DNA from: Persicaria tinctoria
Taxonomy: Eukaryota; Streptophyta; Magnoliopsida; Caryophyllales; Polygonaceae
NCBI GenBank assembly: GCA_037127255.1
Contig: JBANSL010000001.1
Span: 36,943,001 to 37,007,000 of the forward strand
Reading direction: 5' to 3'
Length of the DNA stretch: 64,000 nucleotides
Position numbers and translations under genes: made by a program. The notes below the pieces were generated by a model. It saw only the letters and a list, made by a program, of their open reading frames with translations. It did no database searches and had not been told where the DNA came from. Below are positions 1 through 13,596 of the stretch, piece after piece (position 1 is the first letter of the stretch; every line of letters begins with the position of its first letter).

Positions 1-2228
1 AGGAAGTATTTAATAATTGGAATTTTAATAAACGGATCTAACTTATTTAATTCGACTAAAAATCGAATTAATTTAAGGAGTCGGAAATAATACCAAGATG
101 ATCTCCTTGAGACCCTCGAACATTGAGGATGGGTAGAGGTTCGACGATGACGCTGCGGATTAAGGAGATTGTGCGAGTTAGAACAATATCTAAAACTGCG
201 GGATAATTTCTGAAATTTTAGAAACTAAAACAGGGGCATATTTTACAAACACTGAAAGTGTGGGAGGTTTCGCGTAATTATACCATCTCCTACAACAGCC
301 CGACAGTCACCTTCTCGCAGCTTCAACAGTGTTTTTCGGGGATCTTCCGGCGGCTTGTTCTCGTTGCACAGAGCTCCGATTGATGCGTATGACATATGAA
401 ACTGACAAGTGCAATCTCTACTTCAGCCTGGCTGTGTTAGTTTTGTCGAAGGGTGGACGAAAATGTCGAGACAAGTGCCTGAACCGTAGCTGCGATTTGA
501 ACAAAACAGCACCCGCACACATATGCTTGGTTAGGTAAGTTCGACCCCAAATTGATATGGTTTAGGATCAACGAATAAAGTTTTTTCGACATACCGATTG
601 AACATGGATATGTGATGTTTGATACGCTTTGGGTCGCAGTCCCAATCGACGACTAGAACCGCAACGTCTGATGCATAAACATCCTCACTCGGTTAGCTTT
701 GATCGGAGCCTCGATCTCAAAATAGAAACTAAGGAATTAGGGACCGGTTCTCTTACTGATTATGGGGAATGGATCTGCCATACAAGACCTAGAATGAAAC
801 AGTTGATGTTAATTAACCATCTGAGATAGTCGGTTAACTAACGGATTGAAATATGAAATCGAGTTCGAATGATAACATCTCACCAAGGTATATTCGGGGA
901 CTTAGAACGGAGGTTGCAGGACGCCGTAGGGGTTTCGAGTAAACGCGTTGGCATGACGGCGCTGCAAGCTTTACGAGGGCACTAATGACAGCAACAACGG
1001 TCCAGTATGGAGGCATCGACGGAGCTCGAAAGGTGGCTGTGTTGAGCATCCAGAAGCACAGAGATAACACTATTGGCCTTCGTTCGGAGCCACTTCGGTC
1101 GACCTGGCTGCGTGGTACCTCTCCTGGGGACTCCTAGGTGCAGTGGTGGTCGACAACGGTGGTGGAGCAGGAGGATTCGGCGGCAACTTCGTTTGAAGGA
1201 TGAGATGGGGTGAGTTGTTTAGGGTCAATCCGGGGTTTGGCGTAGCTCTTACGGGGATTGGATTAGGATCACTAATCTCAAAATTGGTTAATGGAATCAG
1301 ATACGTATCACTTTAGGAAGGTTTTAGAGTTGATTCGGCCGAGATACCGGGCGAGATTTGAGGAGCTAAAATTCTACGTGATTCGACAGGGAAAGGGGAA
1401 CGGTCTGATGAACCAGGTTCACCATTTTTTTTTTCTTTATTTGATGGTTCGGTTCACTTGAACAAAAAGAAAACCGGTTCAAGTCCTTTTTCAATTTATA
1501 AATATATATGTATATCCGAAAATTGATTTATTAAAATTCTACATAAATTAAATAACAAAACACATATACTAAAATACATTTTATTTTGCATAACATAATT
1601 TTTCTCAGTCTTTATATTAAATATTTTACGTAAATTAAAATAAATTATAATTATGAACCCTTCCTTATTTTTTAAAGAAAATATATATCACTTTGTCTTA
1701 AAACACTATAACTTAAAAATTGATTTATTTACTATTTATGCACCTAAGATAAAATATTTTTAAACTAGTTATAAAACTTATATATATCCACTTTAAAATT
1801 TCTAAGTTCAAAATAAAATAATTTTTATTACGAAAATTATATTTACTTGAAACGAAATACCCAAAGATAATTTGGGGTATTTCATATCTCCCTCCTTAAA
1901 AATAAGTTTCGTTCCGAAACTTAGAAAACGAAAAGAAATAGGGAGAAGAGGTATAAAGGAAAGACAGTACGGTACTGAGATGTTTTAACATTGATCACGA
2001 AAGAAACTAATAGTTAACGAGCAGAAGCTTAGAATTCAATCTGAACGATCTCTCGTTATTTTAAAATATATGTAATGTTACCTTATAAAATAATTATGTT
2101 ACTAATTATGTATATAAATAACTAAAACCAAAAGAAATGTTCCGAAAATAATTTGGGGATATAATATAAAGAAAATATTATTATTTGAATTATAGAAGAA
2201 ATACCCAAGAATAATTTGACGTATTTCA
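1..2228 (-). repeat. 3' LTR of element I (cut by window start)
   Basis: This stretch is repeated at 18917-21139 with only scattered substitutions and small indels, for example a 9 bp insertion in the right copy near 19416. The LTR ends at 2228 in GTATTTCA, followed by a polypyrimidine run that is the polypurine tract on the minus strand. From the right copy, roughly 1.6 kb of this LTR lies before the window. A second internal copy of the end structure lies at about 1857-1910. No coding potential beyond short chance ORFs is visible. Confidence 0.8.
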
Positions 2229-5098
2229 TTCCTCCTCACTTAAAATAAGTTTCGTCCCGAAACTTAAAGAAAAGAAAGAACGCCACTAGACTAGGGATGA
2301 GAGGGTACTCGAAGGAGTTTCGACTTTCGAGAATGTTGGGAGGTACCTAACTTCGTTCCGAAACATAGGAACAAAAGAAATGGGTAGAAGAATGTAAAGA
2401 AATATCTCTTATCAATAAAACGATTTAAATATGCCTAGTCAACTAAGAGTTAAGATGTAAACACGGAAGATTAGACACGAGAGAACCGCACTTGATGAGA
2501 AGAACTAATATCATCAACTCATTCTACACACTTAACTTCATCTACAGGAGCATCAACGGAGATAGATATGGCCATCGATAACCTTGAGAGCTCATAGTAT
2601 TGGATTGGATATTTGGATGTATACGGCTGACTGAATACCTTACGAAATGGAATTGCTTAAAGAGCAAAACAACATAATTACTTCTATTGTAATTAGTTGT
2701 TCACCGAACTCTTCATGGCTAAAGTGTAAGTATTATTTCTCTTACTACTGCCTCTTAACTTAGGCCTAAGCACTAACGATTGAGTTGTTTTACACACATT
2801 CTTTTTTTCTTATTTGAGCACGTTCGACGATATGTTAAACATTAGCGAAAGTTAGTCAAATCTTATCACACATTGAACATGGTATTCCAGTTTACCCTTG
2901 GCTTTCTTCTCAACCCCACTTGGCTTCCTTTTCCAGATTACCAAATGGTCGCGCGATGGTTTCGAAGGCAACCACTATAGGCATAACCAATATCCTATTC
3001 AAGTGTAACGAGTGCTCCGTATGGAACGAGTTCTTCTTTTGATCTTCTTCGCGTTCGTTGAATAACACGTTGTCCGGTGTTTTGTCTTCCTCTAGAGTGC
3101 AGTCACGATTTTCAATTTTTTTTAATTCTAACGTATTTTACTTTTTATTATTTCAAGTGTTTGACCATGAGAGTTCGGACAAGTTTTACATTACACCCAG
3201 ATTGAGAAAGGAATAGTAGGAGTTACTACTAGGGCACGGACGATGGAACACAAATAAGAAATGAGTTTTACTCACTAATCGTGGAGCACATGGAATACTT
3301 AATCAATTTTCACACACAGTAGACCACGAGGATTTCGCTACTTTACTGTAGGAATGTTGAGTATGTCGCATGGCCCTTCACCACAAACACTTACATTAGA
3401 AGGAATAAAGACACAAGGGATAGATGACTTGATGGACTTATTAGTAGTTTAGAATCGATCTCGAGAAGTCGGAATTGAGACACTGAAATTTGACATGAAA
3501 TTTTAACAAAACATTACCCATTATACTTTTAAAACCACTTTGAAATTTAACACAACATTTCATCAGTTTAAAAGTTTTACAGGATACCAAAATTGTTACC
3601 GAGAATATAAAAGGACTTGTTAAAATAATATTTAAATACTTGAACACATGAAATAATTTTTAAATGTCTAAAAACATGTTGGAGTTGAACACATACATCT
3701 AATAATGGCAATCTAGAAGAACGATCACAACTTGAATATTTTTTTTTGTTTTGAAAATCGCCTTGATTATTGTGTTTCTAAAACACTTAAGTTAAAAACA
3801 ATATCGTATAATTAACTTTTGCAAATTCTTCAAAAATGTTGTACAAAATAAATTCTCTCCATAATTATAAATTATTTATTTGAAAGTGACAAAAGATGTT
3901 GTCTTACTTTCAACAATGAAGTACCAAAAATAAAAACTGGATTTCACTTAAAGACTTATCACAATTTATTCGATGAATTTTAGTTACACTAATTTTTTTT
4001 TTGTTCATATAATATTTAATGAAAAAATTTTAATAAACAAAACTAATTTTTCAATGTTAATGATTTTTCAAAGAAAGGATTAAATAAAATTAATTTTCAA
4101 TTATATTTCAAACTTTTTAACCCGATTTAAAGAAGTAAGGACAGATAACTAAAATATCTTCTCAATACACCTACAACCATTTAACTATATTAATAAATGC
4201 TAACTTTAATCATTATATTTTACCGTGCATTACTAGACGATTTATAGATTTTAAATGTTAAGGATATTTAATCGAACACATTTTTTTTTCCCGGACACAC
4301 TTTCACTTTGGAAATTCTATGAAGAAGTTTTTGATGAGCTATTGAAAACTATATATCTACGGTAATTAAAAATCATGTTGTAATACTTGAGAATTGGATT
4401 TAAATAATACCTAAAGATCTAAACACTACATATCTTGGGACAATACATTTGAGTTAAAATATTCATAACAGATTGTAAAATATTAAGATGTCTGACAAAT
4501 ACCTCAATACTTACTCGAAACCCCTAGACACATTTGGGTATGCTTTATTTTAAAATAAATTATTCTTTTTCCTTATCACCCTTGAAAGCTATTAAGAAAA
4601 GGAAGATTAAAAATTCTTCTGAAAATAATATTTTCATAACCCACTTAATAGAATTGATATTGAGGAAAGTTCTCACACTAGTATTAGCAATAGCAAATAT
4701 CCATGATTTTGAAAATCTTAAACAACAAGTTCTAAGTTGTAACAAAAATTTTAACAGTATATATTTTTAAGTTTACTATTTCTCGTGGAGAAAATCACAT
4801 TGATTATCATATTTCTAAAATACTTAAGTTGAAACAATCTCTTGTATTTAACATATGCATGATCCTTCGGAAATGTTGTACGAACAAAATTCTTTATTTT
4901 AACATAGATTTTAGATTATTTATTTGAAATGACAAAGACATATGATTTGTCTTCCAAAAATGAATACCAAGATTAAAGGAAGATTTCACCTTGAGTTTTG
5001 GTACTATTTAGTTAGACAATTGAACTTTATTATATTTAAAACTTTATATAAGATATTTTATGAAAATTCAATTTAAAACTTGTGTACAAAAACCATCG
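2229..5098 (-). other. Internal region of element I, no gag/pol found
   Basis: This is AT-rich and holds only ORFs under 80 codons on either strand, none recognisable. Two stretches, about 3750-4010 and 4790-5050, are diverged direct repeats of each other. They share the order: a run ending TTAAGTT(A/G)AAA, an ATGTTGTAC word, then TTATTTATTTGAAA and TTTCAC blocks. No intact protein domain is seen, so this looks like LARD-type internal filler or a fully decayed coding region. Confidence 0.6.
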
Positions 5099-5110
5099 GC
5101 TCTGATACCA
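5099..5110 (-). other. Primer-binding site of element I (initiator-Met tRNA type)
   Basis: On the minus strand this reads TGGTATCAGAGC, the complement of the 3' end of plant initiator-Met tRNA. It is separated by 5 bp from the LTR that begins at 5116. It fixes the element's orientation as minus. Confidence 0.85.
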
Positions 5111-5115
5111 CCTTC

Positions 5116-5679
5116 TGTAACACCCCCTTTTATAATTCGAGGGAATGACACAGCGTCAGTGATTAATCGGACTTTAATGTCTTCGTAACCACCTTAGGCT
5201 TATATGGACATGCAACCATGCTCCCATGAACAAGATGATAATATTAAATACATAAATGAAATCCAATTAAATTGCGGAAGACTTTTAAAAAAAACTATTT
5301 ATTAGTTTTTCCTCTAAAATTGAGGATTTAAATTTACAACTTGACAATATTACAGCGGAAGACTTTTAAATAAATTCAAACAATAAAACTTCTATACAAT
5401 ATATCTAGAAATTTTAAACTTAAAATACAACGTTAAAAGTAACTTAAATATCTTCTCAACTTATCTTCGTCTTCTCTTCTAAGACTCGACCTAAACCTGC
5501 CGTCACAAACAATAGGACGGTTAGTTCGTAAGAACTAGCAAATGACGGCTCGAAAATTGGGACTACTTTGCATTCAAACTCAGTGACCATGATAAGGTAT
5601 GAATCTAAACCCAAATGTGATTATTGAGAATATTTTATGTAGGCTTAACATTTTAAGACACGACTCCTGTGACACGGAT
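5116..5679 (-). repeat. 5' LTR of element I, first segment (interrupted)
   Basis: It starts TGTAACACCCCC directly after the primer-binding site and runs to 5679, where the element at 5680 is inserted. The last five bases, CGGAT, are the target duplication and recur at 16659-16663. The LTR continues at 16664. Confidence 0.75.
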
Positions 5680-8600
5680 TGTAACGTCCCGCGATTATGA
5701 TTCCCGAGTTACGTTTCGAGGGATGAAACCCCTCGTTGGGATCTTGCGCCCCGAGTACAGGTTGAAGGTTTTAAATCTAAGATGTGTAGTTTAAAGTTGG
5801 ATTTCGCACCCAAATCTGGAAGGTCCGTTAGAGACCCCGGTGTAAGCCCCTGTACCTGTCCTAAGTCTACAACGCGGGAAATCATTTATCATGCAAAGGG
5901 CATAAGTTCTGAAAGTGATACAACCAGTGACACGGCAGAGCCGGGTCAAAACAGAGTATAATTAGGGAGAAATCTTGAAAGCGTGAATCTGGTGAAGTCA
6001 GGTTTCAAACACTCACTCTCCGACATATGAATAGACCCCGTCATAACAGTACAAAATCAAGCAGTGTATCGGGTACCTGAAACTATACCACCAAGTCTGG
6101 CCAAGAGTCCGCCCGCGGGTCCTCTGACCGCGCTGAGGACATATAATACACCTATACCTAGAATAAAGATGCCTTCATGCAGTACTGGAATATTAACCAC
6201 ACTATCATGTTCCTAACTCATATGTGCAGAATATTGAGTAAGGCCTTAACAAAGAATACCAAGTGGTATATCCCTCTTCTACCACCACCCCTCTTCCAGG
6301 TAGGGTGGAGACTGGCCAGTTCGATTCCTTAGCATATCAATTCTCATCATCATATCATATCATATCTCATCATCATATCATATCTCATGTCCATCTCGTA
6401 TCTCGTGATATATAGAAATGACTCGAGGAGGACAACACCCGATGAAGCTGGGCTGCCCTATGACCCTAGCAAGGACTCTAGGACCCACAGATAACGGCCG
6501 TTCTGTATTCAAACGCATACAGAATAAGAATGCTCATTCGTAAGTGCAATTCTTAAGCATGATACTACATGGCATGCTCTTATGCATATGAAACACCTAC
6601 ATACTATATGACACATCAGGCAGGAGGTACTGGTTATTGAGTAAGCCCCGGAGGTACTTACTTGGCTAGCAGATCGGCAACAGAACAATCCATCACCCAG
6701 TATTCACAATCACAGAGTATCACCTAGTACATAACGGAATATACATAAGTCTACGTCCAACTATTAAGCACTCAGGCAGACATCAATCAATAGAACAAGT
6801 AACATATTATGAAAATCATTTCATCGCATCATCCGCTCCTCAAGACCACATCGTTCTCCATAATTCATTCAACCATTTCCGCATGTTCATAAACATCATT
6901 TCCGCATATACCTCAACGGTTCATCAAAATCATAAGACATAATTTGTGTGATATAAAATCCTACTAGATCGTCATAATCATCCAACATTTAATCTCATAT
7001 AATAATTCACCCCAAGTCATGCTATTAGTCATGCATATCATATTGTTAGTCAAACGATCATATTATCATGCTAGTTAGTCATCGAATAAGTCTTATTCCC
7101 AGGTTAGTTTCAGAACCGTTTAAAATCCCAGTTACATAATTAAGTATTTCGACCCTTGAAAATACTCGTCAAATTCCCTTTTAAATTTATTTATTAGATT
7201 ACTTTCCAACCTTGAAGTTCTTTTCCAAATTCTTTATAAATCTTTAAGTCCCAATAATATATTTTAAATCTCGAATAGTATTACATGATATTTTAAATGC
7301 CATTTATTTAACACTTTTATAAATGATTTCAAAATCCTCTAAAATCCCGACCATTTTTATTTAATAAATTAACCCTTATAATTCTCCCCAAAATATAATA
7401 ATTTAAATACCGCTAATTAGTTAAATAATAAACAGATAACCCGAACCAAACCAAACCCATTTAAATACAACCGAACCGAACCGAACCCGCAAAATTTTCA
7501 TCCCCAAACCGGCCAAATAATATAACAAAATAATAATATATGGAAAGGGCCCCACATATCATCTTCTTCCTCAGATTCAATTTGAAGTTGCTCCCGCCTG
7601 CGCCATGGCTTCGCTCGACAGCTCCCGCCGGCCCGCCTCTCGTGCTCGCACTCGCCGCTGCTCGACTCCGCACCCGACTGGTCGCTGCTCGCCTCTGCTC
7701 ACCCGCGCTCGCTGCTCGTTGCTTGCTTGCGCTCTCGCCTGCGCTCGCCTCACCCCGCGATCGATGCGCTCGCCTCGCACTCTCGACCTCGCTCTCGAGC
7801 TGCCGGAGCTCTCGAGAGTTCGTATGACTGCCCACACTCAGCTCTCGCTCACCCCCAATTAGTCCAAACATCGAAAGGATTCAAGACATCGAATGAGAAA
7901 TAAAAGAAGGCTCGGGAGCTCACCGACGGATTCGCGACTTCAGAGCTCTCGATCGGAGGTCTGGGCATCGTCAGAGGCTCGCGATGGCTCGTCGGACCTG
8001 CGTCGGACATGGGTGAGCATGTTGGTAGGGCTCGAGAGTGGTTTGGCTCGGAAATGAAGGAGAACGGCTTACCGGAACGTTATACGCGCTCGAACAGGGG
8101 AGACGATGGTTCGGTGGCTCGTCAGCGGCGCTGGCGGCTCCTAGGTGGCGTTGGGCGGCTCCGGATGCTGGGGGTGACCCCGAGGAGGTGTTGAGGGCAG
8201 CCGATGGTCCTTGGGAAAGGAGATTTAAGGGGAAAGTTGAAGAGTGAGGTGGTTCGGCGCTACGGTGATGGTTGTGATGCTGGATCCGGTGGAGAATATG
8301 GTGCGTGATGGGAATGGTGTATTGATCAGCAAAAGTATGGAGGGAAAGGGAGTTGGTGAAAGTGATGTTGAGGAGTGTGATGTGAATGAAGAATGACGGG
8401 GAGAGGGATTGTATTTGAATAGGTAAGGTGAAGTGTTAGACTTGGTTAAGATGGAGTGTAGGATTGGTTAATAAATACCCGGTAATAAATCCCGAATAAG
8501 GGAATTTCGAATACCGCAATTAGTTTTTAATGTTATTTTTTCCGAATCTCGTTCTCTCGATCAATTAGATTTTTAAAATTGAAAAGGATATCGCCATCTG

Positions 8601-8726
8601 ATTATTATTTTAAATTCTCAATGTGAAAGGATGAAATCGTTCGTCAAATTATATATTCCGGTCGGAATCCGCTAAATGAGTTTTATATTAAATTTAAGTT
8701 TATTTTTAATTCTCTGAGCCTTTACA
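5680..8726 (-). repeat. 3' LTR of element II (3.05 kb)
   Basis: It is the partner of 13597-16658. It starts TGTAACGTCCCGCG and ends CCTTTACA. It carries one extra CATCATATCATATCT-type unit near 6350-6390 compared with the other LTR, and lacks the A-rich insertion the other copy has just before its end. A GC-rich island spans about 7560-8250. Confidence 0.9.
7560..8250. other. GC-rich, low-complexity island inside the element II LTR
   Basis: An abrupt GC-rich block, full of CTCGC and GCTCG words, lies within an otherwise AT-rich LTR, with an equivalent block at 15459-16150 in the other LTR. It opens overlapping frames on both strands whose products are low in complexity (Arg, Ala, Ser rich) and match no family I know. 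GGGCCCCAC at its left edge contains a GGNCCCAC site of the kind bound by class I TCP factors; whether it functions is unknown. I treat the frames as composition-driven and not as genes. Confidence 0.5.
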
Positions 8727-8745
8727 TCATCCACCTCTAAAAACA
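8727..8745 (-). other. Polypurine tract region of element II
   Basis: The plus strand reads TCATCCACCTCTAAAAACA, so the minus strand is purine-rich (TAGAGGTGGATGA) immediately before the 3' LTR, where plus-strand DNA synthesis would be primed. A second copy of the AGAGGTGGATGA core occurs near 9176. Confidence 0.6.
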
Positions 8746-11700
8746 AGTCTCGTCCCCGAGACTAAAATTATCTTAAAATAGGCGATGAAGTTTGAAATTT
8801 GTGAGTCCAAGGATCATGTCATTGATCCCGTAAGCACCTCATAAGTGCCCCTATGAGATCCTCACAGTACCATTCTCGTGATCAAAATATTCCCAATAGA
8901 CCGTAGCAAGGATGTAATATGGGCCCCTACCACATCCTTACTCCGACTTTTTGGCCATATCATAACTCAAAAATATAATAGTGTCACCACTAGGTCATAG
9001 CAAGTAATCTACAGGTGCCCCCATAAAATACTTGTATCTACTTCGTGGAGCGTTATAATGAAAACTAGGGTCGCATTAGTTTCTTAAAATCCAAGTTAGT
9101 TTCTTTTGAAACACCATTTAAAATCCTTTGAATCCGACGTTAGTCAAGCAATTTCAGAACTCAAGAGGTGGAATCATCCACCTCTAAGGCTAACCCCATA
9201 TTTCCTTTCGAGGTTCCAAGTCAGAGTCAAATTTCACCAATTCGGTTCTAGTATATTAGCAATTCCAATTCAGGACATCATATAAAATAACAATCGTACA
9301 ACATAGCAATCACATCACACATTCCTAGTCATGTCATACTCCTGCCACAGACAGTCACATACCATATCAATCAGATAAGCACATCATACTCATTCTAACT
9401 ACCAAGAGTCATCACATTGGAGGCAAACAACTGCTTCCATACAATAGCATTCTATCAAGTTCAGGGATAGCTATGTTAGTACTAACAGTTCCCTATTGTC
9501 AACGACAACGCATCAGTGAATCAACATCGTCTATAGCATAGAATTCGCACAACATACGACCCCAAGTAAGGTATACACTAGATCACAACATCAAGAGTAT
9601 CTGCCTATAACTACCAATCATGACAAGACACGACCACCACCCATCAGCTCTTGCATTAAGATCAAATTCACCGAGGTCTACCAACTCAATCCACTACTAG
9701 TTCTAGACACCATTACATCCCGCTCACATACAACCTTGCTAGCCTCATAACTACCCGCAATCAAGGCCAGTTACCCAAATCAACCACTAAGTATTCCAAC
9801 TCCTATGCCAACAAGTCATCTAATGGTCAATCCCCTTCGGCATCCCGATCTCAAGTCCAACCTTCCACTTGACCATTTAAAATTATTGCTCGGAGTTCCA
9901 AAATCACAAAATTCTCTCATTCCGACAAGATTAATAACTCGATCTACTACCAAGACTTCTCCCGACCATCATCTCCTAAAGAGACATCTCGAATCACCTT
10001 GCTAACTTAATCATACTTCTCACACCACTAACCACTCTCACTAACCATCAACCTCTAAGAATCCAACTCATGCTGACCATCTCACGCCTGACACTCCTGA
10101 CCAATTCTAATGCAGAACCCAACTAGTGGTACTCCCAACCACGAATCACCATGACCCTCAAGCCGACCCACTCTAGATCCGTTTCCCATCATATTCTACC
10201 TGGACTAGTCCCCTCAACTCCATATGTTTTCCCAAATTGCCTCAGATCACACTTCCTTAAACTTCGAAATCTCTACCACTTAAACTCTTATGTACCAATC
10301 ATCATTTTCACCGAATTCCTATAACATCATCGTCGACCGAATTTCCTATGTACCGCAACTTCACCAACCTTCTAAAATCTCTTATCCTCTAGCGTCCTCA
10401 ATACCTTATGCTTTGCCTAGTTCCCAAATCCATACTCATAATCTCCCTATCTCAATCTTAAGCCCACAGTCTTACTAGGAATCTCAACTACATCCTTACC
10501 TAGCTACCAGCCTTTCCTTGAAGATTCATCTCACATCCTCAAATACCTCAATAGCCACAATAACCTCCACTCATAAATCCCGATTCATTCCCTATGCCAA
10601 AATCCTCCAACAACGATCTAGAAATCCTTCACTCATAATTTCCCCAAACATTACCAATCCTATCTAAACAACCCCAACTACTCATCATACGAACACCCCT
10701 GATGTGAACAACCTAATATCCTCGATCGATAATTTCCCAAACAACCTCATACTACTCTTCCTTGGCAATTCCTCAACTTCATCCCTTACTGAAATCGCGC
10801 CTACTCACAGCACACGCCATCTAGTCCCAAATTCTATGATTCCTCAGGCGTTCCTTAATCGATCATCCTTACGTTGCCCAAACTCTGCTCCTAGACTACC
10901 TAGACACTACCCTTAGCGCACCAACCCATCTAATAGCACTTACACTACAAGAACTCCTCGACCACTCCTAACCTATCCATCCACCTCTAGAACTATCCAA
11001 ACTACCTATACCCTCACACACTACTTGTCTATACTTACACCTCTAACTAAGACCTACCTAGAAGCTCATCTATACTCACAGACCACTATCTTCGACATAT
11101 CCCAACTCACTCGGCTCTACCCAAGCTAACGCATCCATCCAGGCCCACTCTCTCGCTCATCTCATGACCAAGAACAAAGACTTCAATCCCTCTGTCACTT
11201 TCCGACCTAGGTTACCGAAGAATCTCTCGACTCATGCCCAAGAAGAAGCACCAACACACATATAACCCATAACCTACTCACCAGCAAGTCAGTATACCAA
11301 ACACCAAGGCACATTATCATAGAAACCTGTTAGTCAGGCAATCATTGCTACTAGTTCGGCACATCCATTATCACACATTCAATTATGTCAGTTCTAGGCC
11401 TATCACACAACATCAATTCCGATTAGTATAAAAGAATCCACGATTTGAATTAAGAATGATCTTCCTCGTGTAAGATGGGAGGAACTTGTTCACGACTATC
11501 ATCATTGCAGCATATTTGTTCTTTTTGCCATCAGTGACGTTGTTCCTGGGGCCTAGGAGTCATGGACCCATCACACTTTCACTGCGCCGCTCCGGTGCCA
11601 CTTGGTTTTTGGTTCTTTCTTGCATATTGGCGCTCATCGAATGATCATAAGGGTTAGAAGTTACGGAGATAGGGGAGAGACAATGGCGGACAACACAGCT

Positions 11701-13579
11701 TCCTTAAGAGTTCACACAAGGACCAAGACTAGGGACGATGAGACCAAGGATAAGATCCCAACCCGAGAATGACAACGATGCCCTTATAATTATGGCACAC
11801 AAACACATAAAAATCTAGAGATATTATCACATTACTTCACACAAGTATGCACCTATCTCAAGGAATATCGACTTACGCATTCATAATATGTTCATATAAT
11901 CATCTTTATATGCGCTCATAACAAGCTAGCAACCTATCATTTCATTCACCAATCATGCTTGACATACTAAGAACATGTATGCACAGACTGACATGGGACA
12001 TATATGGCACAAGTTATGCAAGATCTAGCAAACATCAGAGGATATCATATGTACGACTTATCACTCATTTAGATACAAAATAAACAAGTCATAATATTAC
12101 AGAAAGCATGCTAAGATGTACCCAAAACATCATTCTAAGGGTATGGTCAGTTCATGCAGGGTCGGTATAGCAATTATCTCATCACATATATGATATATCC
12201 ATATTCGCATAGTAACACTAGGACGTCACATAATCATACGAGGGCCTATAACTGGGAGGTGTATGTCTTACATGATACTAGCAATACTCATTAAACATGT
12301 ACACAATCAATGAAGTCCAATTAGGTTAATCTGGCATGCTAAGTCATCTAATTCACGTGTTAAACATGCAACAAGAGTTGGCCACACTATCATGGACCTA
12401 GATAATAGGGAGACAGTAATCATGGGAATTCAATACATACGACACATACATCCACTTATAAATGCAACCATGCAAGGTACCAGGCAAGTCATGTTGAATT
12501 ATACCAATATACAATTTCATGAAATCACAAGGAGGCCATCATTATAACTTGACAGAATTATCTAAGGACAATCACCGACTCACCACCCCATTTCCTCGTG
12601 GGACGCTAGTATGACACGCTGGACACACGGACATTCACACCGTTTCCGAGAAAAGATGGTAGAATTCATGTTTAGACTCTTTTGGCAAGGCGACACGGTT
12701 GACCATTACGAGGATCAAGAGGGATGATTCCATAAGACAAAGCACTGCTAACTCGGAAGAATGTCGATAATCAACCTCAGGTAACCCTCACATTATACAC
12801 AATCCCCGAAGGTAGTTAGTTGACCGACCCAAATTTCCCGTAGAGAAGGTTGACATTAGGTATGAGACTCGATGAACATCTATGTTTGGAATACAAATAG
12901 GACTCAAGTCAAGAGGAACGGACACTCTCAACCCTTACTTACACATCCAAGTGCTTTGGTGGGACGGACGACGGAATCGAGATTATCAAGGGGGTTGTAC
13001 TATGGAAGAACTATTCCGACAAGGTAGAAAATCTGATTACATAAGAAAAAGGTTTCCTCCCGCTATCCCGTTTGCACATACAGTCATTTACATGTTCAAG
13101 TTAAGGCATTTTGAATAGTTCGCAATCCTAAGCACAATAGCACTCAACACGGAAGCAATCAACAAGATTAATATGATCCTCTTCGAGGAGGATCGCCCTC
13201 GGGCCCAATAGCATATATGTATATATAATGTAAGCATAGAGACGATCTATGCCGTCCTTCGAGGGACAGCTGACCGGAGGGGCAAGAACCTCAAGACCTC
13301 CTAACTCGACACTCCAACCTTCGTGGTGCTCCTTGGAGACTTCTAGGCCCATCTGTAAATAAAAGCTAGTGTTTTGCCTACCGTTTCCCGAGTTCGACAT
13401 TCATAAGGGATGCCTATCGCTTTCGTCTCTACCCACGATATTGTTCCCCTTATTCATTTAGGTTTAATTCTAATTAAATTCATTTTGCCCTTTTAAAAAC
13501 ATTTTTCAAAACCATTTGAAAACATTGGGCGATTTTCAAAACCATCTTCAACCTATTGTACTCGAATTGCAAAACCTCA
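8727..13579 (-). other. Internal region of element II, non-coding and strongly strand-asymmetric
   Basis: No reading frame above about 90 codons and no recognisable domain on either strand. From about 9300 to 11400 the plus strand is strikingly poor in G and rich in C and A (5 G in the 60 bases from 10501). The sense (minus) strand is therefore G-rich and C-poor. The rest is mixed in composition. Confidence 0.6.
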
Positions 13580-13591
13580 GCTCTGATACCA
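13580..13591 (-). other. Primer-binding site of element II (initiator-Met tRNA type)
   Basis: It reads TGGTATCAGAGC on the minus strand and lies 5 bp from the LTR start at 13597, the same geometry as in element I. Confidence 0.85.
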
Positions 13592-13596
13592 ACTTT

